Source: Streptomyces sp. HUAS ZL42 (GTDB lineage Bacteria > Actinomycetota > Actinomycetes > Streptomycetales > Streptomycetaceae). From it: DNA of 64,000 bases. Positions 53,786 to 61,584 of this stretch are shown here, piece by piece. The stretch covers positions 5,367,001 through 5,431,000 of the forward strand of contig NZ_CP160403.1 in assembly GCF_040782645.1 (NCBI RefSeq). Direction: 5' to 3'. Made by a program: the position numbers and the translations under genes. Under the pieces are notes generated by a model that ran no database searches, was not told the DNA's origin, and worked only from the letters and a program-made list of their open reading frames with translations. Numbering within the stretch: the stretch's first letter is position 1; each line of letters opens with the position of its first letter.

Positions 53786-55279
53786 CTACAGCGCCGCCAG
53801 CACCTCCTTGGCCACCCGCTCACCGGACCGCACGGCACCGTCCATGAAGCCCATCCAGTGCGTGGACGTCTCCGTCCCGGCCCAGTGGATCCCGCCGACG
53901 GGCTCGCGCAGGGCCGGGCCGTACTGGGTCAGGACGCCGGGCGCGGCGATGGAGACGGGGCCGCCGCGGGTGTAGGCCTCGTTGTTCCAGCGCTGGAGCA
54001 CGAAGGAGGTGGGGGACTTGGCCTTGTCGCCGAAGTACGTGGCGAAGTCCGCGAGGACGGCTGCCTTCACCGTGTCCGTCGAGGCGGCGTCCAGCTCCCG
54101 CATCTTGTCGGCCTCGATGAAGCCCATCAGCGCGCCGTACGAGGCGTCGGGCGGGGAGTTGTCGAACGTGGAGCTGACCACGCCGCTGTCGCTGACGACC
54201 TGGCCGTTGAGGCCGTCGGCACGCCAGAAGGGGGTGCCGTAGACGGCGATCGCCTTGCCGACGGAGGCCATCGGCAGGCGCTGGGTGAGCTGGTCGCGGG
54301 CCGCGGGGAGGAGGGGGTCGTACGAGATACGGGCGGCGATGGGCGGGGGCACGGCGACGACGACGCGGTTGGCGGTGACCGTCGTACCGTCCGCGGTCAC
54401 CACGTACCGGCTGCCGGACCGCGCGATGGAGCGGACCGGGGCGTTCAGTACCACCCGGTTGCCGAGCGTGGCGGCGAGTTTGATCGGCACCAGCTGGGAA
54501 CCGCCGACGAAGCGCAGTTCCTGGGCGCCGTTCGCGGTCTCGGTGAGGCGTTCCAGGGTGCCGACGTTCGACTCGTTGCCGGCGGCGGCGATGTAGAAGA
54601 GGACGAACAGGAAAGAGAGTTCACGGGGTTCGGCCGAGAAGATCGATGTGCAGGCCACGTCGAAGAGGAACTTGGCCGACGGGATGACGGCGTTGGCGCG
54701 CAGCCAGGTCTCGAAGGTCTGCCGGTCCCACTCCTCGGCCTTCGCGGCCGTCCAGGGCGCGTCGACCGGGATCTGCTTAGCCAGGTCGTCGAGCATGGCC
54801 TGCACGATCGCCGCGTTGGCGAGCCCGGCCGCGTCGATCGGCGGGACCGAGCCGAGGATGCCGTCGGTGGCGTAGGGGGTTTTCCTGCCGTCCTTGTACA
54901 GGAGGTTCTTGCCCGTGTTGTAGGTGGCGAAGGTCGCCACGCCGAGGGAGTCGGCGAGCGCCTTGATGCGGTCCTGGGTGGGGCCGATGAACTCGCCGCC
55001 GCCCTCGGTGACCCCGCCGTTGGCCAGGGAGAGGTTCACGACCCGGCCGCCGACGCGGTCGCGGGCCTCCAGGACGGCGACGGTCCTGCCGCCCGCCACC
55101 AGGTCGCGGGCCGCGGTGAGTCCGGCGAGGCCGGCACCGATGACGGCGACGTCCACGTCGCGGGTCGCCGCGGCGGCCGTACCGGCGGCGGTGCCGGTGA
55201 GGGTGACCGCACCGGCGGCAGCGGCGGCGCCGCCGAGCAGGGAGCGTCGGGAGAGCTGTCTTTCGCGTGCCACGTGCAT
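53786..55279 (-). CDS. flavin monoamine oxidase-like protein, Tat-exported
   Basis: A 497-residue FAD amine oxidoreductase with a twin-arginine signal (SRRSLLGGAAAAAGAVTLTG, residues 10-30). The FAD motif is VAVIGAGLAGLTAARDLVAGG, and the C-terminal FAD motif is GGIHWAGTETSTHWMGFMDGAVRSGERVA. It probably oxidises a primary amine outside the membrane. It is convergent with the SAH hydrolase gene and unlikely to belong to the polyketide cluster. The 181-bp gap upstream holds its promoter and no other gene that I see. Confidence 0.92.
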   Translation of the reverse strand: MHVARERQLSRRSLLGGAAAAAGAVTLTGTAAGTAAAATRDVDVAVIGAGLAGLTAARDLVAGGRTVAVLEARDRVGGRVVNLSLANGGVTEGGGEFIGPTQDRIKALADSLGVATFATYNTGKNLLYKDGRKTPYATDGILGSVPPIDAAGLANAAIVQAMLDDLAKQIPVDAPWTAAKAEEWDRQTFETWLRANAVIPSAKFLFDVACTSIFSAEPRELSFLFVLFYIAAAGNESNVGTLERLTETANGAQELRFVGGSQLVPIKLAATLGNRVVLNAPVRSIARSGSRYVVTADGTTVTANRVVVAVPPPIAARISYDPLLPAARDQLTQRLPMASVGKAIAVYGTPFWRADGLNGQVVSDSGVVSSTFDNSPPDASYGALMGFIEADKMRELDAASTDTVKAAVLADFATYFGDKAKSPTSFVLQRWNNEAYTRGGPVSIAAPGVLTQYGPALREPVGGIHWAGTETSTHWMGFMDGAVRSGERVAKEVLAAL

Positions 55280-55460
55280 CCTCCGTCGAGAGCGAGAGGT
55301 GGGGTGGAGCCAGAAAGTGGAACCGGTGAGCAGTCAGCAGAACCTGAAAGCTGAGCAGTATTCACATTCTGGCCCCGCACAGGGGTGCACGACAACGCTC
55401 CTGTCACATCTGACGCACGAGTAACAGGAGGCGTACTGAAGAGAGTTGAGGATTTCTACG

Positions 55461-56660
55461 TCAGAGGGGGAGGCGGGACAGCCGGTCCGCGCTGTTCCTC
55501 ACGATTGCCCTCGCGATCTTCTCCGCGTCCATCGCCACCTCGCGGAACGTGCCGCTGATGGGGGTGACGAAGCCGGTGAAGTACAGGCCGGGCGCCTTGT
55601 CGGGGGTGCGGGCGCCGTTGACGACCGGCAGGCCGCGGTCGTCGAGCACGCCGAGGTGGCCGACGAGGCCGTCGAGGGCGCGGACGTAGCCCGTGGCGGC
55701 GACGACGGCGTCCGGGGACACACGGGTGCCGTCGGCCAGGACGACCTTGCCGTCCTCGAAGCCCTCGACGGCGGCCACCGCCTCGACCCGGCCCTTGCGC
55801 ACGGCGTCGATCAGACCGACGTCCTGGACCGGGATGGCCCCCTCCTTCACGCGGCTGTAGAGACCGGTGTCGGGACGGGGCAGTCCGTGGGCCGACAGGT
55901 CCGGCACGCTCAGCTTCGCCATCGGCCGGGCCAGCCGGTCCACGAGGCCGACCGGCAGACGCCGTACGAGCACGCCCGTGTACTGGGCGGCCCAGCCGGC
56001 CGTCGAGCGGCGCACGATGTGCGGGGCGGTGCGCACCGACAGCCGTACGCGCGAGGCCCCGCCCTCGACCAGGTCGACGGCGATCTCGGCGCCGGTGTTG
56101 CCGACCCCGACGACCAGGACGTCACGACCGGCGTACGGCTTTGCGTTGCGGTAGTCCGAGGCGTGCACGACCTCGCCGGTGTACGTGTCGCGGCCGGGCC
56201 ATTCCGGCACGTACGGGGTGTGGTTGTAGCCGGTGGCGACGACGACCGCGGCGCCGGTCAGTTCCCGGCCGCCGGTGGCGTGCAGCAGCCAGCCGTGGCC
56301 GTCGGGCGAGCGGTCGATGCGGGAGACCTCGACGCCGGTGACGATCTCCAGCTCGTGGTACTCGGCGTACTTCTCCAGGTACCGCACCACGTCGTCCCGG
56401 GACACCCACCGTCCGAACCGGCGCGGCATCGGCAGCCCGGGCAGGGCGGACAGGCGGCGGGTGGTGTGCAGGTGCAGCCGGTCGTAGTGGCGCCGCCAGG
56501 ACGCCCCGATCCGGTCGGACCTCTCCAGCACGACGGCGCGTATGCCCGCCGCGCGCAGCGCGTACGCGGCGGAAAGACCGCCGGGACCGCCGCCGATCAC
56601 ATAGACGGGGCGCGCCGCGGGGTCGGCGGACGGGGGCGCGGACGGTGTGGAGTCGGCCAT
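55461..56660 (-). CDS. flavin-containing monooxygenase / FAD-NAD(P) oxidoreductase
   Basis: A 399-residue protein. The FAD motif is VYVIGGGPGGLSAAYALRAAG (about 18-38), the NADPH motif is VLVVGVGNTGAEIAVDL, and the linker GYNHTPYVPEWPG resembles the FMO consensus. A C-terminal ATGYVRALDGLVGHLG is also typical. It may be a Baeyer-Villiger or N-hydroxylating enzyme. The ATG at 56660 is chosen over a longer frame whose first 55 residues are unlike the family. Its place outside the cluster operon and opposite orientation make a tailoring role uncertain, but possible. Confidence 0.88.
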   Translation of the reverse strand: MADSTPSAPPSADPAARPVYVIGGGPGGLSAAYALRAAGIRAVVLERSDRIGASWRRHYDRLHLHTTRRLSALPGLPMPRRFGRWVSRDDVVRYLEKYAEYHELEIVTGVEVSRIDRSPDGHGWLLHATGGRELTGAAVVVATGYNHTPYVPEWPGRDTYTGEVVHASDYRNAKPYAGRDVLVVGVGNTGAEIAVDLVEGGASRVRLSVRTAPHIVRRSTAGWAAQYTGVLVRRLPVGLVDRLARPMAKLSVPDLSAHGLPRPDTGLYSRVKEGAIPVQDVGLIDAVRKGRVEAVAAVEGFEDGKVVLADGTRVSPDAVVAATGYVRALDGLVGHLGVLDDRGLPVVNGARTPDKAPGLYFTGFVTPISGTFREVAMDAEKIARAIVRNSADRLSRLPL

Positions 56661-56824
56661 GAGCGCGAGCGTAATCAGACGGCGTGTTGATGGGTCTCGG
56701 TCAAGAGGGGAATTGGTTGCGGATTGATCACGCCTGTGGGAGGAGTGGGTGGGATCGGTGACGAAGGGCGTCTGGTTGTGGTGGTTTCGTGCGCGCGTGC
56801 ACGCGCCGGCGGGCGTGGCAAACA

Positions 56825-56866
56825 CCGCGACGCCGAGCCCCGGTGCGTAGGGGCCCGACGTCGCGG
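56825..56866. terminator. hairpin terminator, minus-strand small gene
   Basis: Two 17-base arms (CCGCGACGCCGAGCCCC and GGGGCCCGACGTCGCGG) pair at 15 of 17 positions around an 8-base loop. It lies 68 bp downstream of the 67-residue minus-strand frame that ends at 56934. The rest of the 56661-56933 gap shows nothing else that I can interpret. Confidence 0.65.
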
Positions 56867-56933
56867 GTCGCGTGCGGTGTCCGCTGTGTGACGGGAGTCG
56901 GGCGCCGCAGTCAGGTGGTAGTGCGGGCCGGCG

Positions 56934-57137
56934 CTACCAGGTGACCACTGTGCAGTCGTTGCCGTCGGTGTCCGTGGTGGTCGTGCAGCCGTCGGGGTCG
57001 AAGACCAGGGAGTCTGCAGAGGAGGACGAGGTCGACGAGGGCGGCGTGGCGTCGGAGGTCTGTGCGTTCAGCGCGATCTCTCCCACCGCCGCCCCGGCGC
57101 CCATGACGATCGGCCTGCGCTGGGCCAGGCATCGCAT
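56934..57137 (-). CDS. small hypothetical protein, 67 residues
   Basis: A 67-residue frame with a weakly hydrophobic N-terminus (IVMGAGAAVGEIAL), a serine/threonine-rich middle (PPSSTSSSSADS) and a C-terminus with two cysteines (DPDGCTTTTDTDGNDCTVVTW). The composition suggests a small exported or surface peptide. A terminator hairpin follows, which supports expression. No family is recognised. Confidence 0.45.
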   Translation of the reverse strand: MRCLAQRRPIVMGAGAAVGEIALNAQTSDATPPSSTSSSSADSLVFDPDGCTTTTDTDGNDCTVVTW

Positions 57138-57214
57138 GCCCGCTCGCCCCGAAGGCCGGGATTTCCCGCGAAGGGCAAGGGGCTGAATTCTGCGAAGACT
57201 TCCCGGATCCGGTT

Positions 57215-57233
57215 ATCTGACGTACCGTCAGAT
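57215..57233. promoter_or_regulatory. CTGACG-type operator, copy 4, abutting start codon
   Basis: ATCTGACG-TAC-CGTCAGAT is a perfect palindrome with 8-bp arms, the best copy of the consensus. It ends three bases before the ATG of the DoxX-like gene. There is no room for a ribosome site, so the transcript may be leaderless or the true start lies further in. Confidence 0.7.
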
Positions 57234-57235
57234 CC

Positions 57236-57688
57236 ATGGATGCGATCTGGCTCAGCGGCGCGGAATGGCTGGCCGTGCTCCGGATGGGCCTCGGCCTGTG
57301 GTGGCTGGAGAGCTGGCGGCACAAGGACAAGAAGGGCTGGTTCGAGCGGGGGACCGGGATCGCCTGGGCGGCGGACGTGGCGGCGAAGCACCGGTGGAAC
57401 GCGGTGCGTTCCGGCTTCGAGGTCGTCGTCGCGCCCCGTCCGCGGACCATGGCGTACGTCGTGGTCTACGCGGAACTCGCGCTGGGAGCCGGGCTGGTGC
57501 TGGGCTTCCTGACGCCGATCGCCCTGCTCGGCGGGCTGCTGCTCAACGTCCTCTACTTCACGCTCATGATCCATGACTGGGCGGAGCAGGGGCAGAACAC
57601 GATGATGGGCCTGATCTCGGTCGTCGCCCTCTTCGGCATGTCGTGGCAGACCTGGTCGCTGGACAGCGCCCTCGGGTGGTTCGGGTGA
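57236..57688 (+). CDS. DoxX-like membrane protein
   Basis: A 150-residue protein with three or four predicted membrane helices (LAVLRMGLGLWWLESW, MAYVVVYAELALGAGLVLGFLTPIALLGGLLLNVLYF, TMMGLISVVALFGMS). DoxX-type proteins are small quinone- or redox-associated membrane proteins. It is directly preceded by the best CTGACG operator and overlaps the DUF35 gene (GTGA). Its role is probably to support acyl-CoA or steroid oxidation, but this is by association only. Confidence 0.82.
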   Translation: MDAIWLSGAEWLAVLRMGLGLWWLESWRHKDKKGWFERGTGIAWAADVAAKHRWNAVRSGFEVVVAPRPRTMAYVVVYAELALGAGLVLGFLTPIALLGGLLLNVLYFTLMIHDWAEQGQNTMMGLISVVALFGMSWQTWSLDSALGWFG

Positions 57689-58092
57689 GCGGCGCGCGCT
57701 TCGACCTCCCCGAGCCGGACGCCTTCACCCGCCCGTACTGGGACGCGGCGGCGGAGGGGCGGCTGCTGGTGCGCCGGTGCGGAGCCTGCGGCCGTGCGCA
57801 CCACTATCCCCGGGAGTTCTGCCCGCACTGCTGGAGCGAGGACGTGACCTGGGAGCGGGCGAGCGGCCGGGCGACCCTCTACACCTGGTCCGTCGTTCAC
57901 CGTAATGATCTGCCGCCCTTCGGGGAGCGCACCCCGTACGTCGCCGCCGTGGTCGACCTCGCGGAGGGGCCGCGGATGATGACGGAGGTGGTGGACGGCG
58001 GGGGGCTGCAGGCGGGCATGGAACTGGAGGTCGCCTTCCGTGAGGGCGTGCCGATATTCCGGCGCGCGGGCGGCGCGGAGCGGCTTCAATAG
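57685..58092 (+). CDS. OB-fold/zinc-ribbon DUF35 protein
   Basis: A 135-residue protein: rubredoxin-like zinc ribbon (residues about 25-50: RRCGACGRAHHYPREFCPHCWS) and OB-fold (about 55-125: ATLYTWSVVHRNDLPPFGERTPYVAAVVDL). DUF35 proteins partner thiolase-like enzymes and hydratases in acyl-CoA pathways, such as the Ltp2 and ChsH enzymes of steroid side-chain degradation. The thiolase-fold protein at 60302, which lacks the usual cysteine, is its likely partner. It starts at GTG 57685 in overlap with the DoxX-like stop. Confidence 0.88.
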   Translation: MSGARFDLPEPDAFTRPYWDAAAEGRLLVRRCGACGRAHHYPREFCPHCWSEDVTWERASGRATLYTWSVVHRNDLPPFGERTPYVAAVVDLAEGPRMMTEVVDGGGLQAGMELEVAFREGVPIFRRAGGAERLQ

Positions 58093-58097
58093 GCCGG

Positions 58098-58700
58098 ATG
58101 ACCCGAGTCGACCCGCCGCACACGCCCCGCCCCCTCCCCGAGCCGCACGGCCACGGCCTGCGCCTGTGCCGCTGGAACCCCGAGTCGGACGCCGACGTGG
58201 CGGACTGGCTGCGCGGAACCACCGACCCGGAGTTCCTGCGCTGGAACACACCTCTGAAGCCGGTCACGGACCTCGACAGCGCCCGGGCCGTACTCCGCGC
58301 CAAGGCGGACCGCGACGCCGACGGCACCAGCGCGTCCTTCCGCATCACGGACGCCGAGAGCGGTACGACGCTGGGACACATAGGCGTCAACGAGATCACC
58401 CACGTCTTCGACCGCGCCCTCATCGGCTACTGGGTCTTGCCCGAGGCCCGCGGCCACGGCGTCGCCACCCGCGCCCTCCGGCTCGCCGCGCACTGGGCCT
58501 TCACCGAACTCGGCCTGCACCGCCTGGAGCTGGACCACGCCGTCGGCCACGACATCTCCTGCCGCGTGGCGGAGCGCTGCGGTTTCCGGGCCGAGGGTGT
58601 ACTGCGGGGCGGGATGTGGGAGGCGGGGCGGCAGGACACGTACCGGGACGCACATCTGCACGCACGGCTGGCGACGGACCCGGAGGTCGATCTGCCGTGA
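58098..58700 (+). CDS. GNAT acetyltransferase, RimJ/RimL type
   Basis: A 200-residue N-acetyltransferase. Acetyl-CoA-binding motif is VLPEARGHGVATRALRLAAHWAF, with preceding LGHIGVNEI and following GLHRLELDHAVGHDISCRVAERCGFRAEGVLR, typical of RimJ/RimL-like proteins. The substrate is unknown. It follows the DUF35 gene by 5 bp and overlaps the second GNAT gene (GTGA). Confidence 0.9.
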   Translation: MTRVDPPHTPRPLPEPHGHGLRLCRWNPESDADVADWLRGTTDPEFLRWNTPLKPVTDLDSARAVLRAKADRDADGTSASFRITDAESGTTLGHIGVNEITHVFDRALIGYWVLPEARGHGVATRALRLAAHWAFTELGLHRLELDHAVGHDISCRVAERCGFRAEGVLRGGMWEAGRQDTYRDAHLHARLATDPEVDLP

Positions 58701-59560
58701 CCGGACACGAGTGGCGGCTCATCGAGGACGTGGACGTCTTCCTCGACCGCGCCGGAGCGTTCCTGCACGCCCGGCCCGCCCTGCACACGGTCCCGCTGAC
58801 GGTGACCGAGTCGCTGCGCACGCACGGGCCGCACATCCACGGGGACGGTTCGCCCGTCTTCGGCGTACTGGAGGACGGGGAGGGGGAGGTGCGTGCGGTG
58901 TTCTTCCGTACGCCTCCCCGCCGGCTGATCGTGACGCAGCTCACCGGCGTGGAGGCCGACGGCCTCGCCCGGTGGCTGGCCGGGCTCGGGCAGCCGGTGC
59001 CCGGAGTCTCCGGGGACCGGGACACCGCGGCGGCGTTCGCCGAGGCATGGCAGCGTCACACGGGCGCCGCCGCCGCGCTCCGCGAGCGCCAGCGGCTGTA
59101 CCGGCTCGGCACACTGACGGCGCCACGACCCGTTCCGGCGGGACGGGCGCGGGTTGCCACGGAGGAGGACCGTGAGCAACTGGCCAGGTGGTACGAGGAG
59201 TTCTCCGATGCCGTCGGCGAACGGCCTCCGGCCGACCCGGTCGCCCGGGTGGACGCCCGTATCTCCCACGGCGGGCTCACCCTCTGGGAAGCCCCGGACG
59301 GCACCGCCGTCTCCATGGCCGGCACGACCTTGCAGGTCGGCGGGCAGGTCCGCGTGGCCCCGGTCTACACCCCGGCCCACCTGCGGGGCCGGGGCTACGC
59401 GGGTGCCGTGACCGCGGAGGTGAGCCGGGCCGCGCTGGCCGCGGGCGCCACCGAGGTGCTGCTCTTCACCGACCTGGCCAATCCGACCAGCAACGGCCTC
59501 TACCGGCGCATCGGATACCGGCCGGTGCGCGACTTCGCGGTGTACGACTTCGCGGGATAG
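58697..59560 (+). CDS. two-domain GNAT-fold acetyltransferase
   Basis: A 287-residue protein with a degenerate N-terminal domain (about 1-130) and a C-terminal GNAT domain (about 150-287: ARVATEEDREQLARWYEEF; APVYTPAHLRGRGYAGAVTAEVSRAALAAGA; DLANPTSNGLYRRIGYRPVRDF). The C-terminal segment keeps the acetyl-CoA pyrophosphate loop R-G-R-G-Y. Starts at GTG 58697 in overlap with the preceding gene. Function is unknown. Confidence 0.85.
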   Translation: MTGHEWRLIEDVDVFLDRAGAFLHARPALHTVPLTVTESLRTHGPHIHGDGSPVFGVLEDGEGEVRAVFFRTPPRRLIVTQLTGVEADGLARWLAGLGQPVPGVSGDRDTAAAFAEAWQRHTGAAAALRERQRLYRLGTLTAPRPVPAGRARVATEEDREQLARWYEEFSDAVGERPPADPVARVDARISHGGLTLWEAPDGTAVSMAGTTLQVGGQVRVAPVYTPAHLRGRGYAGAVTAEVSRAALAAGATEVLLFTDLANPTSNGLYRRIGYRPVRDFAVYDFAG

Positions 59561-59566
59561 GACGGC

Positions 59567-60232
59567 TCAGGGCCACAGCAGCTCCTTGTCCCATCCGGCC
59601 CCTGCCCTCCGGTACCGGAGCCGCATGTGCCGTCGCCGCTCGTCCCCCTGGAAGAACTCCACCTCGTCGGGCCGCAGACGGTAGAGCGTCCACGAGGACA
59701 CCTCGGCGCCGGGCTCCCGCCGGGCCCGCTCCCAGGCGGCCTCCGACGCCCTCGCCAACTCCTCCACCGAGCCCAGGACTTCGCTCTGCCGCCCGGTCAA
59801 CGCCGCGGCCAGGGCGCCCGTCGAGCGGGCGTGCAGGTCGGACCGGGCCTCCCCGGCCGGGGCGACCTCGACCGGACCGCGGACGCGGACCTGGCGCCCC
59901 TGGAGCGGCCAGTAGAAGCCGAGAGCGGCGTACGGGCGGGCGGCGAGCTGGCGGCCCTTGCGGCTGGTGTCGTGCGTCGCGAAGGCCCAGCCGTCCGCGT
60001 CGGCGCCGTGCAGCATCACGGTCCGCACGTCGGGGAGGCCCTCCTCGTCCGCCGTGGCCAGGCTCATGGTGTGCGGCTCGACCTGCCCGGCCGCCACGAC
60101 GTCCGCGAACCAGCTGGTGAAGAGGGCGAGCGGCTCGGCGGGCGCGGAGTCCGGGTCGAACGCCGGGAGGCCGGTGACCTCCGGGTCCCACACCCGCAAC
60201 GACCGCAGCAGCTCGTGAAGATCCGTTCCCAT
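59567..60232 (-). CDS. pyridoxamine 5'-phosphate oxidase-like FMN protein
   Basis: A 221-residue protein of the PNPOx family: EPLALFTSWFADVVAAGQVEPHTMSLATADEEGLPDVRTVMLHGAD, TSRKGRQLAARPYAALGFYWPLQGRQVRVRG and the C-terminal EFFQGDERRRHMRLRYRR. Ribose-phosphate and FMN contacts are as in true PdxH enzymes, so it may make pyridoxal phosphate, but it is also like general FMN-dependent reductases of actinomycetes. The ATG at 60232 is chosen at the beginning of conservation. Confidence 0.85.
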   Translation of the reverse strand: MGTDLHELLRSLRVWDPEVTGLPAFDPDSAPAEPLALFTSWFADVVAAGQVEPHTMSLATADEEGLPDVRTVMLHGADADGWAFATHDTSRKGRQLAARPYAALGFYWPLQGRQVRVRGPVEVAPAGEARSDLHARSTGALAAALTGRQSEVLGSVEELARASEAAWERARREPGAEVSSWTLYRLRPDEVEFFQGDERRRHMRLRYRRAGAGWDKELLWP

Positions 60233-60256
60233 GCCCCGAGTATCGCTCCGGCCCGG

Positions 60257-60330
60257 CCGAAGGATCACTCCCGGCCCAGGACGACCGTCCCCGCCGAAGG
60301 ATCACTCCCGGCCCAGGACCACCGTCCCCG
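60257..60330. repeat. 37-bp tandem duplication at thiolase 3' end
   Basis: A 37-bp unit beginning CCGAAGGATCACTCCCGGCC occurs twice in tandem (60257 and 60294) with one or two differences. The second copy contains the last codons and stop of the thiolase-like gene; the first is a non-coding duplicate just after it. Confidence 0.85.
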
Positions 60331-61474
60331 CCGAGCAGAACCAGCCCCCGGTCCCGGACGCCACCCCCAGCCGCGGCAACCCGCCGTCCCGTCGGCGCAC
60401 CTGCCGCGCCCCCGCCTCCCCCCGCAGCTGCCGCACCGCTTCCACCAGGAGGAACAGCCCCCGCATTCCGGGGTGCTGGGCCGACAACCCGCCCCCGTCC
60501 GTGTTCACCGGCAGCTCCCCGCCCGCCACCCGCAGCCGGCCCTTCTCCACGAACGCCCCGCCCTCGCCCTTTCCGCAGAAGCCGAGGTCCTCGAGGGTCA
60601 CCAGGGTCATGTAGGTGAAGGCGTCGTAGATCTCGGCGAAGTCCATCTCCTCCGGCCGTACGCCCGCCCGTGCGAAGGCCAGCCGTCCGCTCACCGCCGC
60701 CGGCGACACCGTGAAGTCGGTCCACTCGGACATCGCCGCGTGCGAGACGTGCTCGCCGGTGCCGAGGATCCACACCGGGGCCGTACGGCAGTCCCGTACG
60801 TACTCCTCGGCCGCCAGCACGACCGCCGCCCCGCCGTCGGACCGTATGCAGCAGTGCAGCTTGGTGAAGGGGTCCGCGATCACCGGGCCGTCCAGCACAT
60901 CCTCCACCGTGATCGGATCGCGGAACATCGCCTCGGGATTCAGGGCCGCGTTCGCCCTGGCCTGCACGGCGACCTCCGCCAGCTGCTCGATCGTCGTGCC
61001 GTGTTCGATCATGTGGCGGCGGGCCGCCATCGCGTACTTGGCGATCAGGGTGTGACCGTAGGGCACCTCGAACTGGAGGGGGCCGCGCGCGCCGAAGGAC
61101 AGGTTGCCCGTGCGCCGGCCCGCCCTGATGTCCGCGCGGGCCGTCGAGCCGTACACCAGCAGGACGGCGTTCGCGTGGCCGGCGGCGATCGCGTCGGCCG
61201 CGTGGGCCGCCATGACCTCCCAGGTCGAGCCGCCGACCGAGGTGGAGTCGACCCAGGTGGGGCGCAGGCCGAGGTACTCGGCCACTTCGACGGGCGCGAG
61301 GGTGCCGGTGCCCGCCGAGGCGAAACCGTCGACCACCTCCCGGCCGAGTCCCGCGTCCGCGAGGGCCCGTCGGGCCGCCTGGGCGTGCAGGGTGTACGGG
61401 GTCGCGTGGTCCACGCGGCCGCAGTCGGAGAGGGAGACGCCGACCACGGCCACCTTCCGGGTGGCAGGTGACAT
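60302..61474 (-). CDS. thiolase-fold lipid-transfer protein without the usual active-site cysteine (Ltp2-like)
   Basis: A 390-residue thiolase-superfamily protein. The segment that normally carries the nucleophilic cysteine reads VDSTSVGGSTWEVMAAHAADAI, with no cysteine. The conserved region AEIYDAFTYMTLVTLEDLGFCGKGEGGAF and the C-terminal GTGGWFCSAGTVVLGRE are kept. This pattern fits Ltp2-type enzymes, which act as retro-aldolases on steroid side chains together with a DUF35 partner, rather than condensing or cleaving by thiolysis. A DUF35 gene lies at 57685. A CTGACG operator ends two bases before its ATG. Confidence 0.82.
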   Translation of the reverse strand: MSPATRKVAVVGVSLSDCGRVDHATPYTLHAQAARRALADAGLGREVVDGFASAGTGTLAPVEVAEYLGLRPTWVDSTSVGGSTWEVMAAHAADAIAAGHANAVLLVYGSTARADIRAGRRTGNLSFGARGPLQFEVPYGHTLIAKYAMAARRHMIEHGTTIEQLAEVAVQARANAALNPEAMFRDPITVEDVLDGPVIADPFTKLHCCIRSDGGAAVVLAAEEYVRDCRTAPVWILGTGEHVSHAAMSEWTDFTVSPAAVSGRLAFARAGVRPEEMDFAEIYDAFTYMTLVTLEDLGFCGKGEGGAFVEKGRLRVAGGELPVNTDGGGLSAQHPGMRGLFLLVEAVRQLRGEAGARQVRRRDGGLPRLGVASGTGGWFCSAGTVVLGRE

Positions 61475-61475
61475 G

Positions 61476-61496
61476 AATCTGACGGTACATCAGATT
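61476..61496. promoter_or_regulatory. CTGACG-type operator, copy 5, abutting start codon
   Basis: AATCTGAC-GGTAC-ATCAGATT is an inverted repeat immediately upstream of the minus-strand thiolase-like start (61474). As at 57215, the operator touches the start codon, so leaderless transcription is likely. Confidence 0.65.
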
Positions 61497-61549
61497 CGAT
61501 TCCCCGTGGCAGGTGTCCTGCCTCTGTGCATCCGTCTCCGGCCGCCCTA

Positions 61550-61570
61550 ATATGACGGACCGTCAGATCC
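61550..61570. promoter_or_regulatory. CTGACG-type operator, copy 6
   Basis: ATATGACGGACCGTCAGATCC lies 15 bp upstream of the acyl-CoA dehydrogenase ATG and shares the TGACG...CGTCAGAT core. Together with copy 5 it flanks the divergent promoter between the thiolase-like and dehydrogenase genes. Confidence 0.65.
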
Positions 61571-61584
61571 GGAGGGAGAGGGCC

